Source: Verrucomicrobiota bacterium
GTDB taxonomy: Bacteria > Verrucomicrobiota > Verrucomicrobiia > Opitutales > UBA953
Direction of reading: 5' to 3'
Assembly: GCA_014193315.1 (NCBI GenBank)
Contig: BJHS01000001.1
Span: forward strand, 186,001-250,000
DNA: 64,000 bases
The notes below the pieces were generated by a model, which was not told where the DNA came from, made no database searches, and saw only the letters and a list, made by a program, of their open reading frames with translations. Made by a program: the position numbers and the translations under genes. Each line of letters begins with the position of its first letter. Within the stretch, counting starts at the first letter, position 1. Shown in pieces: positions 50,218 to 58,775 of the stretch.

Positions 50218-52050
50218 TTACTTCTTATATTCCGCCGGCTTGTAGACGTGGCGTTCGAGGATCTGTTGCCGCAACTGCATCTCGTTATCGCCCGAGCAGC
50301 GCCGGACGTCGTTGAAGATGATGTAGGCCATCAAGCTGAACAGTAGCGCCATGAAGGTGTACTGGAGGATGATCACGGCCGATGCCTTGATGGCGTTGTT
50401 GGTGTAACGCTGGATGGTCGCGATGAGCATGTGCCCCCCGTCGAGAACGGGGATCGGCATCAGGTTGAGGATCGCCAGGTTGAGGTTGATCAGGACGGTG
50501 AACCACAGCACCCGGGTGATGTCTTCCGAGATGTTGTAGTAGGTCTTCGTGATGGAGATGACCGAGGCCAGCTGGTTGACTTTGATGTCGGAGTCGCGGT
50601 CGAACAGGCGGCGCAGCGTGGTGAAGGTCGAACGCACGATACCTAGGCAGGTGTCGAGGGGGTTGCGCTTCTCGATGTCGGGGCGAGCCACCAGCACGGC
50701 GCCGATCTGGGCCACTTCCACGGGCTTACCGCGGCGGATGGCGGCGTGGGTCAAGGTGAGGTTGCCGCTGTCGCCGTTGGGGCGCTTCCAGTAGAGGGTC
50801 AGCTCGCGCGGGCCACCGGCCCCGGCCTTGTCGAGGTCCTCGAGCGAACGGATCGCCGTGAGTTCCTTACCGTCCACCTTGTCGATGATCGTCCCGATGC
50901 GGAGGGCCTCGGTGAGCGTCGGGTCCTCGGGCGAGACGCCCAGCACCATCAACTGGTCGCGCTTGGCCTCGGGGTCGCGGGAAAGCAGGTCCTTGGTGAC
51001 GGGGACGACGATGAGGGAATGGCGGTGGGCTTCTTCGCCGTACGCGATGACGCTGACCGGGTTCACGGTCGTGTTGATCCGCGGCGTGACCGGCAGGGTC
51101 AGGGCCTGCTCATCGCCCCGCACCACCTTCAACTGGTGCTCGATCGCGCCCCCCTTGCGGAGTAGCTCCCGGAATTCCGCGGCGTTATTCACCGCTTGGC
51201 CGTCGACGGCGATGACGCGGTCGCCTTTCTTCAGGCCGGCCTTCGCGGCGGGCGAGCCGGGCATCGGTTCATCCATCACGACGCGGGAGCGGGCTTGCAT
51301 GCCGGCGACCCGAATGCGGTCGCCGCTGCGGGCGTTGAGCTCCAGCCGCGCCGGGAACACGATGAGTTCCATGGTCTGCCCCGCGCGCTCGATGGTGAAG
51401 GTGGAGGTCGGGCGTTCCTGCGAATCGCGGCGATTGCCCAGCATGATGGTCTCCATCACTTGGGCGAAGCTCGTCACGGGTTGCCCGTCGATGGCGAGGA
51501 TTTTGTCCCCGCTGCGGACGCCCGCCGTGTAGGCCGGCCCTGGGATGGTCTGGCCGAGGCCGAGCTCGGCGAGGTGGGCGGAGCCCGTCACGATCTGCTC
51601 GGGCACGTAGCCGATCACGGTGCTACCGTTGCCTTCCGGCACGGGCATCCCGGTGAACCAGAGGATGGTCGCCAGCACGAAGGCGAAGATGATGTTGAAG
51701 ACCGCGCCCATGACCGAGACGATCATCTTGTCGGTATAAGAGATCTTCGGCAGGGCCTCGGCGTCGTCGGTGGTCTCGCCTTCGATGCCTTGCATGTCGG
51801 CCAACTGCGGCAAGGCGACGTACCCGCCGAGCGGGATGAGGGAGACCCGGTAGTCGACGCCGTCCTTGCCGGTCCAACCGAAGAGGCGCGGCCCGAAGCC
51901 GATGGAGAAGCGCTCGACCTTGAGGCCGCGGCGTCGGGCGGCGAGGAAGTGGCCGAGCTCGTGTACGAAGATCGAGCCACCGAAGAAGATTGCGACCAGC
52001 AAGATCCCGCGGAGGCTGCCTAGGAGGTCGGAGACGGAAAAGTTTTCCAT
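50218..52050 (-). CDS. rseP: Site-2 intramembrane metalloprotease RseP with three PDZ-like domains
   Basis: Cleaves membrane-anchored regulators such as anti-sigma factors. The 610 residues have the zinc site HELGH (about 30-34) in the first membrane segment, another membrane helix (about 110-132), then three PDZ-like segments: about 170-235 (AYTAGVRSGDKILAIDGQPV), 260-320 (AAKAGLKKGDRVIAVDGQAV) and 365-430 (EALRIGTIIDKVDGKELTAI). The second zinc-ligand Asp region is in the LDGG of MPIPVLDGGHML, in the last third. Typical RseP has two PDZ domains and about 450 residues. dxr is next upstream, 21 bp away, a common pairing. Confidence 0.93.
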   Translation of the reverse strand: MENFSVSDLLGSLRGILLVAIFFGGSIFVHELGHFLAARRRGLKVERFSIGFGPRLFGWTGKDGVDYRVSLIPLGGYVALPQLADMQGIEGETTDDAEALPKISYTDKMIVSVMGAVFNIIFAFVLATILWFTGMPVPEGNGSTVIGYVPEQIVTGSAHLAELGLGQTIPGPAYTAGVRSGDKILAIDGQPVTSFAQVMETIMLGNRRDSQERPTSTFTIERAGQTMELIVFPARLELNARSGDRIRVAGMQARSRVVMDEPMPGSPAAKAGLKKGDRVIAVDGQAVNNAAEFRELLRKGGAIEHQLKVVRGDEQALTLPVTPRINTTVNPVSVIAYGEEAHRHSLIVVPVTKDLLSRDPEAKRDQLMVLGVSPEDPTLTEALRIGTIIDKVDGKELTAIRSLEDLDKAGAGGPRELTLYWKRPNGDSGNLTLTHAAIRRGKPVEVAQIGAVLVARPDIEKRNPLDTCLGIVRSTFTTLRRLFDRDSDIKVNQLASVISITKTYYNISEDITRVLWFTVLINLNLAILNLMPIPVLDGGHMLIATIQRYTNNAIKASAVIILQYTFMALLFSLMAYIIFNDVRRCSGDNEMQLRQQILERHVYKPAEYKK

Positions 52051-52071
52051 GAAAGGGGAGGGTGATTTATT

Positions 52072-53241
52072 TCAGCGGGCCAGCCCGGGGGCGAGCCTGG
52101 AAGCGGCTTGGCGGGCGGCGGTATCGGCCGCCAGCACCTCGGCCAGGGAGGCCGGTTCGGCGGACGGGCAGGCGGCGAGGGTCGCGGCCACGAGCTCGGC
52201 GATCCCGGTGAAGCCCAGCCGACCTTCGACGAAGGCGGCGACCGCGACCTCGTTGGCGGCGTTGAAGATGGCCGGGGCGGTCCCGCCCGTCCGGGCGGCG
52301 GAGCGGGCCAGGCCCAGGCAGGGGTAGCGCGCCGGGTCGGGCGGGCTCATCGAGAGCGTCAGCGCGACCGAGAGGTCCAGCCGCGGGGCGGGGCAGGGCA
52401 ACCGGTGCGGGTAGAGCAGGCAGTCCTGGATCGGGTACGCCATGGACGGCGGCGACAGCAGCGCCTGCAGGCTGCCATCCTTCAGCGTGACCATCGAATG
52501 GATGATGCTCTGCGGGTGCACGACCACGTCGATCCGGTCGACGGGCAGGTCGAACAGCCAGCGGGCTTCGATGATCTCCAATCCCTTGTTGGCCATCGTG
52601 GCCGAATCGATCGTCACCTTCGGGCCCATGTCCCAGTTCGGGTGCTTGAGCGCCTGCGCGAGCGTGACCGCGCCGAGCCGGTCTGGGGGCGTGTCGCGGA
52701 AGGCCCCGCCCGAGGCCGTCAGCACCAGCCGATCGATATCGGCGGCGGGCTTGTCGCGCAACAGCTGGAAGATGGCGTTGTGCTCGCTGTCGACCGGCAG
52801 CAGCCGGGCCCCGGTTCGCCGGGCGGTGGCCGTGATGAACTTGCCGGCGAGCACGAGGAGTTCCTTGCTGGCGAGGGCCACGTCCTTGCGGGCTTCGAGC
52901 GCCGCCAGGGTCGGGGCTAAGCCCGCGGTGCCGACGACGGCCGAGACGACCATCGCGACTTCGGGCAGGCAGGCGATTTCGGTCAAGCCGGCCTGGCCTT
53001 CGAGGATCCGGGTGCCGGGAGGGAATTCGCCCGAGCTCCGGGCTTCGGCCGCGGCTTGCGGGTCGGCCAAGGCGATGGTGCGCACGCCGAACTCCCGGAC
53101 CGGGGCGAGGAGTTCACGCCAACGCGAAAACGCGGCCAGACCGGCGACCCGGAGGAGGCTCGGGTGGGCCCGGACGACCTGGAGGGTTGTCGTGCCGATG
53201 GAGCCGGTGGCCCCGAGGATGGCGATGGCCCTGGGTTCCAT
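52072..53241 (-). CDS. dxr: 1-deoxy-D-xylulose 5-phosphate reductoisomerase
   Basis: Second enzyme of the MEP pathway, making MEP from DXP with NADPH. The 389 residues have the NADPH loop (IAILGATGSIGTTTLQVV), the metal and substrate block VDSEHNAIFQLL, LTASGGAFRDTP, MGPKVTIDSATMANKGLEIIEA, and HPQSIIHSMVTLKDGSLQALLS. All diagnostic segments are complete. It forms a minus-strand pair with rseP. The adjacent plus-strand queF start is 122 bp away, so promoters for both lie in that gap. Confidence 0.96.
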   Translation of the reverse strand: MEPRAIAILGATGSIGTTTLQVVRAHPSLLRVAGLAAFSRWRELLAPVREFGVRTIALADPQAAAEARSSGEFPPGTRILEGQAGLTEIACLPEVAMVVSAVVGTAGLAPTLAALEARKDVALASKELLVLAGKFITATARRTGARLLPVDSEHNAIFQLLRDKPAADIDRLVLTASGGAFRDTPPDRLGAVTLAQALKHPNWDMGPKVTIDSATMANKGLEIIEARWLFDLPVDRIDVVVHPQSIIHSMVTLKDGSLQALLSPPSMAYPIQDCLLYPHRLPCPAPRLDLSVALTLSMSPPDPARYPCLGLARSAARTGGTAPAIFNAANEVAVAAFVEGRLGFTGIAELVAATLAACPSAEPASLAEVLAADTAARQAASRLAPGLAR

Positions 53242-53363
53242 GCACGCGTGGGTGTAGGGAAGGCAACCGCCCGCTCGCCCTGACGCAAGCCGGTTTCGGG
53301 CTTCCTTCCGCCGAAAGGGTGTTCTCCGCTTGTCTCTTTCGGCGCGCCTGCTTGCTTCAACGC

Positions 53364-53777
53364 ATGGCCACTCAGCCTCAAGACCTCAGCGGGCTCTCCC
53401 ACCTCGGGAATACCCAGAACAAGCCCCAGCAGACGCTGGAGACCTTTCCGAACCGCAACGTCGGCCGGAACTACACCGTGGAATTGACCACGGACGAGTT
53501 CACCTGCCTCTGCCCGGCGACCGGCCAGCCGGATTTTGCGAAGATCACCATCCGCTACATCCCGGGACCGCGCATCGTCGAGTCCAAGTCCCTTAAACTC
53601 TACTTCTGGAGCTTCCGTCAGCAGGGGATGTTCCATGAGCACCTTTCGAACAAGATCCTCGATGACCTGGTCGTTGCCTTGGATCCGGTTTGGTGCGAGG
53701 TCATCGGCGCCTTCGGGGTGCGGGGTGGCATCGGCATTACCGTTCGCGCCGAGCACGGCAAGCAGCCGCAGGTGTGA
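53364..53777 (+). CDS. queF: NADPH-dependent 7-cyano-7-deazaguanine reductase, short type
   Basis: Reduces preQ0 to preQ1, the base that Tgt inserts into tRNA. The 137 residues from ATG 53364 (MATQPQDLSGLSHLGNTQ) contain the nucleophile C50 in FTCLCPATGQPDFA, the ESKSLKLYFWSFR motif shared with GTP cyclohydrolase-like folds, and HEHLSNKILDDLVVAL. It is the unimodular (YkvM-type) form. The preceding C48 is an extra Cys next to the catalytic one. The xer gene starts with a 4-bp overlap, so transcription is shared. Confidence 0.95.
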   Translation: MATQPQDLSGLSHLGNTQNKPQQTLETFPNRNVGRNYTVELTTDEFTCLCPATGQPDFAKITIRYIPGPRIVESKSLKLYFWSFRQQGMFHEHLSNKILDDLVVALDPVWCEVIGAFGVRGGIGITVRAEHGKQPQV

Positions 53778-54721
53778 AGCGTCGCCCTGTCCAGTCCGCG
53801 GACGACGGGAATCCTTCGGGTTGGCCGGGCTCGGCCGCGGTCTCCGCTTTCTTGCAGCGTCAACTGGCGGGTAAGCGCTTGGCCCCGCGTTCGGTCCTCA
53901 CCTACGGCCGCTCGCTGAAGGGCTTCGCCTTGTGGATGCAGGCCAATGGCGGCTGGACCGGTGACTGGTCCCGGCTCACCGCGCGTGACCTCCGCGACTT
54001 CGTCATCGAGCGCCAGAACACGCATAGCCGCCGCAGCGTTCACAATCAGCTCTCGGCCGTCCGGGCTTTCCTGTCGGATCTCCGGGAGCGGGGTGGCATC
54101 GCGACGACCCCGGCGGCGGGACTGGTCTTGCCGAAGCTGCCGAAGTCGTTGCCGAAGTTCCTTACCGAGGGGCAGGCGGACACGCTGCTCGACGCCGACG
54201 CCACCGAGGCGACCGGTGAGACGCCCGAGCGGCGCGCCCGCGATCAGGCGATTTTGGAGATTCTTTATGGCGCCGGTCTGCGCGTCTCCGAACTCTGTGG
54301 CCTCACCGGCGGCGATCTCGACCTCGGCACGGGCTTGGTGCGCGTGCTGGGCAAGGGTTCCAAGGAGCGCGTCGTTCCCGTGGGAGATACGGCCGTCGCC
54401 GCGGTGAAGGTCTACCTCGGGTTGCGGGGCCCGCCCGCGCGCGGCGCCCCGCTCCTGCTCGCCGCACGCGGCGGTCCGTTGCACCCCCGCGCGGTCCAAT
54501 TGATGTTGAAGCAGAAGCTGGCCTTGGCCGGTTTGCCGGCGGACCTCACCCCGCACAAACTCCGCCATGCCTGCGCGACGCACCTGCTGGCCAATGGCGC
54601 CGACCTGCGGCTGGTGCAGGAGCAGCTGGGCCACGCCTCGCTTTCGACCACGCAGATTTACACCCACCTCTCGGTCGCGCGGCTGCGTGAGGTGCATCGC
54701 AAGGCGCACCCCCGGTCCTGA
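53774..54721 (+). CDS. xer: Tyrosine recombinase, XerC/XerD family
   Basis: Resolves chromosome dimers at dif, or a related site-specific recombination. From a GTG at 53774 that overlaps the queF stop, the 315 residues contain an N-terminal SAM-like core-binding domain (AVSAFLQRQLAGKRLAPRSVLTYGRSLKGFAL) and the catalytic domain with Arg in YGAGLRVSELCGL, Lys in GKGSKERVVPVG, H-x-x-R in TPHKLRHACATHLL, His in LGHASLSTTQIYTHL and the Tyr nucleophile in QIYTHL. Length is normal for a Xer. XerC against XerD cannot be decided here; no integron or phage context is seen. Confidence 0.93.
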   Translation: MKRRPVQSADDGNPSGWPGSAAVSAFLQRQLAGKRLAPRSVLTYGRSLKGFALWMQANGGWTGDWSRLTARDLRDFVIERQNTHSRRSVHNQLSAVRAFLSDLRERGGIATTPAAGLVLPKLPKSLPKFLTEGQADTLLDADATEATGETPERRARDQAILEILYGAGLRVSELCGLTGGDLDLGTGLVRVLGKGSKERVVPVGDTAVAAVKVYLGLRGPPARGAPLLLAARGGPLHPRAVQLMLKQKLALAGLPADLTPHKLRHACATHLLANGADLRLVQEQLGHASLSTTQIYTHLSVARLREVHRKAHPRS

Positions 54722-54774
54722 CCGCTGGCGCCAAATCGCCTCGCCTCCGCGAAGCCCCCGCCCATCTTCCCTTC

Positions 54775-55644
54775 GTGTTCGTCACCGCCGCGCATGCGAA
54801 GCTCAACCTCTCGTTGGCCATCACGGGACGGCGGGCGGATGGCTTCCATGAGTTGGTGAGCTTGGTCGCGGGCTTGGAACTGGCGGATGAACTGACCTTC
54901 ACGCCGGGGCCGGCCTTCGCCTTGACGTGCGATGACCCGACGCTGCCGGTCGATGGCACGAACCTGGTGCTCCGAGCGGCGGAGGCCTACGCTCGTCGTC
55001 GCCCCGCTTGCGTCCGGGGGGCCTTCCGCTTGGCCAAGCGGATCCCGCATGGCGCTGGCTTGGGCGGGGGAAGTTCCGACGCCGCGGCGGCGTTGCGATT
55101 ACTCGATCAGGCGGTGCCCGACCCCTTGGGACTGGCCGAGCTTGAGGTGCTGGCCGCGGAGATTGGTTCCGATTGCCCTTATTTCGTTCGAGGCGGCCTG
55201 CAGGTCATGCGGGGCAGGGGGGAGCGGCTGTCCCCGGTCTCCGCCTCGGTCCGGCAGGCTTTGGCTGGTCAGCGCGTGCTGGTGATCAAGCCACCCTTTA
55301 GCATCGCCACCCCCGAGGCCTACGCGGGCCTCGCCCGTTTGGGCCGATACCAGGACCCCGTGATCGCGGAGGCCCGTTTGGCGGCTTGGTGTGCGGCCCC
55401 GGCGGGCGATCCGGGGGAAATGGGCAACGATCTGGCCGCCGTGATCTTCGCCAAGCACCTCGCCCTGCCGACCGCCTTGGACTGGCTGCAGTCCCGCCAT
55501 GGCCTCTGCTTCCGGCTCACCGGAAGTGGCAGCGCTTGTTTCGCCTTGGGTGCTGGCGACGGCGATGTCGCCCCGATTATGGGTACTTTACGCTCGGCTT
55601 GGGGCTCCGCCGCATGGCTGGCGGATACCCGCATTTCGGTCTAG
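54775..55644 (+). CDS. ispE: 4-diphosphocytidyl-2-C-methyl-D-erythritol kinase
   Basis: GHMP kinase of the MEP pathway that phosphorylates CDP-ME. From a GTG at 54775 (MFVTAAHAKLNLSLAITGRRADG) the 289 residues have the N-terminal AKLNLSL, the ATP-binding IPHGAGLGGGSSDAAAAL and the C-terminal RLTGSGSACFALG motif, all characteristic. The start follows a 53-bp gap after xer; no ATG lies in frame near it. It ends 54 bp before the tiny bS22-like gene, so they may be transcribed together. Confidence 0.95.
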   Translation: MFVTAAHAKLNLSLAITGRRADGFHELVSLVAGLELADELTFTPGPAFALTCDDPTLPVDGTNLVLRAAEAYARRRPACVRGAFRLAKRIPHGAGLGGGSSDAAAALRLLDQAVPDPLGLAELEVLAAEIGSDCPYFVRGGLQVMRGRGERLSPVSASVRQALAGQRVLVIKPPFSIATPEAYAGLARLGRYQDPVIAEARLAAWCAAPAGDPGEMGNDLAAVIFAKHLALPTALDWLQSRHGLCFRLTGSGSACFALGAGDGDVAPIMGTLRSAWGSAAWLADTRISV

Positions 55645-55698
55645 TTTCGGCTTTACTGTCCGGCGGAGGCTCTCCTAGATGCGACCCATCACCACACC

Positions 55699-55797
55699 AT
55701 GGGAAGCCTCAAGAAGAAGCGTCGTCTGAAGATGAACAAGCACAAGCGCCGTAAGCGCTCGAAGAACAACCGCCATAAGAAGCGGTTGTGGGGCTGA
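55699..55797 (+). CDS. bS22-like ribosomal protein (AURKAIP1/COX24 domain), 32 residues
   Basis: A tiny, extremely basic protein. The start [19 protein letters not shown], then [13 protein letters not shown], matches the AURKAIP1/COX24 domain. In mycobacteria this is the 30S protein bS22, and mS38 in mitochondria. Residues K/R make up more than half the length. It is probably a 30S subunit protein near the decoding or mRNA-exit region, but this role is known only from homologues. It is followed 18 bp later by a strong terminator and then by rpmG, so it is likely a real, expressed gene. Easily missed because of its size. Confidence 0.85.
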   Translation: MGSLKKKRRLKMNKHKRRKRSKNNRHKKRLWG

Positions 55798-55815
55798 TTC
55801 CGGCTCTTTTTTCTC

Positions 55816-55849
55816 AAACCGGGCGGCCATCGGCCGCCCGGTTTGTTTT
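55816..55849 (+). terminator. Strong rho-independent terminator after the bS22-like gene
   Basis: A perfect 13-bp stem AAACCGGGCGGCC, loop ATC, GGCCGCCCGGTTT, followed by GTTTTT. It ends the ispE/bS22-like transcript. Confidence 0.92.
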
Positions 55850-55909
55850 TCGGGCTTGCCCACCCCCTCACCCCCTCCCAATCCTCACCCTCTAAACCCA
55901 ATCTGAACC

Positions 55910-56080
55910 ATGGCCCGCGAAATCGTTATCATTGAGTGCACTGAAGCCCGCAAGGAAGGTAAGAATCCTTCCCGCTACATGACCACCCGCAACAAGAAGC
56001 TCTCCCAGGAGAAGGTCGAAAAGAAGAAGTACAACCCCTCCCTGCGCCGCCACACGCTGCACAAGGAGATCAAGGGCTGA
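55910..56080 (+). CDS. rpmG: 50S ribosomal protein L33 (zinc-free C-minus form)
   Basis: 56 residues from ATG 55910 ([19 protein letters not shown], then [21 protein letters not shown]). L33 is an E-site-adjacent large-subunit protein. Only one Cys is present, so this is the C-minus form without the two CxxC zinc-binding pairs. A hairpin terminator at 56101 follows. rpmB, often next to rpmG, is not here. Confidence 0.95.
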   Translation: MAREIVIIECTEARKEGKNPSRYMTTRNKKLSQEKVEKKKYNPSLRRHTLHKEIKG

Positions 56081-56100
56081 GCGTCGCTTCCTTTGCACGA

Positions 56101-56127
56101 AAAAGGCCGCCCACGGGGCGGCCTTTT
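56101..56127 (+). terminator. Rho-independent terminator after rpmG
   Basis: AAAAGGCCGCCC, loop ACG, GGGCGGCCTTTT: a 12-bp stem whose 3' side ends in TTTT. It also reads with an A/T-run in reverse and could serve the minus-strand gene that ends at 56151. Confidence 0.9.
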
Positions 56128-56150
56128 AAATTACCCCTTGCTCCGCGGCC

Positions 56151-56366
56151 TCAGGCCTTGGTGCGGCGTTGGGCGCGCCAGCGGGCCCGGTGATGCCGGG
56201 TCCAGTCGATCAAGGCCCGCTCGAACCCGATGTCGCGGCCGGCCTTCTCGGACTCGATCCACTTGTGCTTCAGGATTTCGTCGCGCTCGGCCCGGAATTC
56301 CGCGTAGAGCGAGGAGCGAACCGCCAAGGCGTCGTCTTGCGGGGCTTCCTGGTCGATTTCTCTCAT
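56151..56366 (-). CDS. Small conserved-looking hypothetical protein with KWIESEKAG motif
   Basis: 71 residues from ATG 56366 (MREIDQEAPQDDALAVRSS). The central part reads RDEILKHKWIESEKAGRDIG, then FERALIDWTRHHRARWR, a helical pattern I have seen in short hypothetical proteins of many bacteria, without a known role. The C-terminus is basic (RAQRRTKA). The frame continues upstream for 25 codons but its content is not protein-like. It lies 59 bp downstream of mrp on the same strand. Confidence 0.72.
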   Translation of the reverse strand: MREIDQEAPQDDALAVRSSLYAEFRAERDEILKHKWIESEKAGRDIGFERALIDWTRHHRARWRAQRRTKA

Positions 56367-56424
56367 CCTTGGCCAATACCTTGACCGATTCTTATCAATC
56401 TTGCAAGTCCAGGTGACGGAACGG

Positions 56425-57510
56425 TCACGCCGGGGTCTCAAGTTTTCGCAACACGGTCAGCGCCACCGACTTGAAGACCCGGGCGGCGTTGCTGTGCGGA
56501 TGGCTGATGACGACCGGGATACCGTGGTCGCCGCCTTGGCGAACCGCTTGATCCAGCGGGACTTCCCCGAGGAGCTCGGTGTGCAGGGCGGTGGCGACCT
56601 TCAAACCACCGCCCTGACCGAAGAGGTATTGGCGGCGCCCGTCGGCATCCTCCAGGAAACTCATGTTCTCGGCCACACCGAGGATGGGGACGCTGACTTT
56701 CTCGAACATCGCGGCGCCGCGGAGGGCCACCGCCACCGCCGCGGTCTGCGGGGTGGTCACGATCACCGCGCCACTGAGGGCCATCGACTGGGCGATCGAC
56801 AACTGGGCATCGCCGGTCCCCGGGGGGAGGTCGATGAGCAGGACGTCCAGTTCGCCCCAGCGGACGTTGGTCGCGAACTGCGAGATGGTCTTCATGATCA
56901 TCGGGCCGCGCCAGACGACCGGGGCGTTCTCGTCGATCAGCAGACCCATGGACATGATCTTGACCCCAAAGTTCTCCAGAGGAAGGAGGACGTCCCCGTC
57001 GATCTGGGGCCGGCCGGCTACCCCAATCATCAGCGGGACCGAGGGGCCGTAGATATCGCAATCCATCAGGCCGACCCGGTCGGGGCGGCCTTGCTCGGTC
57101 AGCGAGCGGGCCAAGGCGCAGGCCAGATTGACGGCGAAAGTGGACTTGCCGACGCCGCCCTTGCCGCTGGCGACGGCGATGATGTGTTTCACCTGACCCA
57201 CGCCGGCATTAGCGGGCGGCTGCCCGGCGACCGCGGAGGCGCCCGCCGGCGGGGTGCCTTTCGGTACGGTGACGGTGATGGCAATTTCGGGCGCTTGGGC
57301 GCCGAGCGCCTGGAGTACCGCCTCGATGTCGGCGTAGAGCTTCTTGGGAATCGCGGGGTCGGCGGTGGTCACGGCTAGGCCGACCGCCACCTTGCCCTCC
57401 GGGGTGACCTCGATGCCCTTGAGCAGGCCGAAGGAGACGATGTCCCGGCTGAAGCCTGGGTAGCGGACCTGCGCGAGCGCCTTCTGGACGGAATCCTTGT
57501 CGAGTGCCAT
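56425..57510 (-). CDS. mrp: Mrp/ApbC-family iron-sulfur carrier ATPase
   Basis: P-loop NTPase of the Mrp/NBP35 group that carries [4Fe-4S] clusters to target proteins. The 361 residues have an N-terminal MIP18-type domain (about 1-90, DSVQKALAQVRYPGFSRDIVSFG), the deviant Walker A VASGKGGVGKSTFAVNLA, DCDIYGPSVPLMIG, DVLLIDLPPGTGDAQLSI and a C-terminal GEVPLDQAVRQGGDHGIPVV. A Pro/Ala-rich linker joins the two domains. The CxxC that binds the shared cluster in many Mrp proteins is not evident, so the cluster-carrier role is by family. Confidence 0.92.
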   Translation of the reverse strand: MALDKDSVQKALAQVRYPGFSRDIVSFGLLKGIEVTPEGKVAVGLAVTTADPAIPKKLYADIEAVLQALGAQAPEIAITVTVPKGTPPAGASAVAGQPPANAGVGQVKHIIAVASGKGGVGKSTFAVNLACALARSLTEQGRPDRVGLMDCDIYGPSVPLMIGVAGRPQIDGDVLLPLENFGVKIMSMGLLIDENAPVVWRGPMIMKTISQFATNVRWGELDVLLIDLPPGTGDAQLSIAQSMALSGAVIVTTPQTAAVAVALRGAAMFEKVSVPILGVAENMSFLEDADGRRQYLFGQGGGLKVATALHTELLGEVPLDQAVRQGGDHGIPVVISHPHSNAARVFKSVALTVLRKLETPA

Positions 57511-57578
57511 AAGCAGGATTGAAGTCCCGCCCCCACCTAGGTCAAACTACGAACGCTCTTAATCGCCCCTACCGTTCC

Positions 57579-58763
57579 ATGCGTCTGTTCGCCTTGCTCT
57601 CCGCCCTCGGTCTTTCCCTCATCGCGCCTGCCCAGGAGCGCGTCATCGTCGATGGCAGTATCGATGGCGTGGTGCCACGCGATGGGGTGCCGATCAACGT
57701 CGTCGCGGATGACCGGGCCTTCGGCGATCAGGTCCGGGCCGCCCTCGGCGTGCACGGCGCCCTCAACCTGCGCCCCGATGCGTCCGCGCGCGTGACCATC
57801 AGCCGATCCGCGCTTACCGCGACCGCCGCCTGCGATCACCCGCGGTTCGCCTTTCAGACCTCGGTCGAGGGGCGCGATGAGCACGACCTCATCCTGCAAG
57901 TCGCCGATGCCATCGTCGTGGGACTCGGGAAGCGCTGGCAGCTCAAGCCGCTTTTCGCCGGCACCAAGGTCGCGTTCGTCTCGCGCTACAGCGGCAAGCA
58001 GGAAATCTACGTCACGAACCTGGCGCGCTCCCGCTTCCTTCGCCTGACCAACTACCAGAGCACCACGAACAGCCCGCGCTGGTCGGCCGATGGCGCCCGC
58101 GTCTATTTCGTGACTTCCTACCGTTCCGGTTTCCCGGAAATTCTTTCCTCCAATGGTATCGGCGAGGCGGCCAAGGTCATCACCAACGTGCGTGGCGCGC
58201 TGGGTGGCGCCAGCAGCGGTCCCGATGGACGCATCGCCTTCGCTTCCTCGAACAAGGGCACCATGGACATCTTCGTCGCTGGCCCGCATGGCGAGTCGCC
58301 GCGCCTCGCGGTCGGCACCGAGGGGGTCGATTCGGATCCCTGCTGGTCCCCCGATGGCACGCGCTTCGCCCTGACCAGCGGACCGCTTGGCCATCCCGGC
58401 ATCTACTTGGCCAACACCGCCGGCGGCGTTCTGACCCGCGTGGCGACGGGATATAACTACAGCACCGAACCGCGCTGGAATCCCGTTTTCCCGAACCAGA
58501 TCGCCTTCACCTACCAATCCGGCGGTCTCGGTCTCGGCTTGATCGACCTCGGTGCGGGTGCCGTGACCAAGATCCCGGCGGTCAGCGCCCTTAACCTTTC
58601 GCACGCGAGCTGGTGCGCCGATGGCCGTCACTTGCTGGCGACGCAGGAGAGCGCCAGAACCGGCTGGATTGTCGTGGTCGACACGGTCTCCGGCAAAGTG
58701 ACTCGCCTGAGTCCGGCGGCGATGGGCGACTGCTCCGAACCGGATTGCTGGGTCCGCCGCTGA
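57579..58763 (+). CDS. TolB-like WD40/PD40 beta-propeller protein
   Basis: 394 residues from ATG 57579 with a signal peptide (MRLFALLSALGLSLIAPAQ). Residues about 20-140 resemble the TolB N-terminal domain; afterwards PD40 repeats form a six-bladed propeller: KVAFVSRYSGKQEIYVTNLA, NSPRWSADGARVYFVTSYR, DSDPCWSPDGTRFALTS, STEPRWNPVFPNQIAFTYQ and NLSHASWCADGRHLLATQE. TolB is the periplasmic part of the Tol-Pal system. No tolA, tolQ, tolR or pal gene is adjacent, so this may be a relative rather than TolB itself. Confidence 0.8.
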   Translation: MRLFALLSALGLSLIAPAQERVIVDGSIDGVVPRDGVPINVVADDRAFGDQVRAALGVHGALNLRPDASARVTISRSALTATAACDHPRFAFQTSVEGRDEHDLILQVADAIVVGLGKRWQLKPLFAGTKVAFVSRYSGKQEIYVTNLARSRFLRLTNYQSTTNSPRWSADGARVYFVTSYRSGFPEILSSNGIGEAAKVITNVRGALGGASSGPDGRIAFASSNKGTMDIFVAGPHGESPRLAVGTEGVDSDPCWSPDGTRFALTSGPLGHPGIYLANTAGGVLTRVATGYNYSTEPRWNPVFPNQIAFTYQSGGLGLGLIDLGAGAVTKIPAVSALNLSHASWCADGRHLLATQESARTGWIVVVDTVSGKVTRLSPAAMGDCSEPDCWVRR

Positions 58764-58775
58764 GGCGCGGCCCGC

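Noticed and set aside
53774-54721. Integron or phage integrase
   Set aside because: Length and motifs fit a housekeeping Xer; neighbours are queF and ispE, with no attachment site or cassette.
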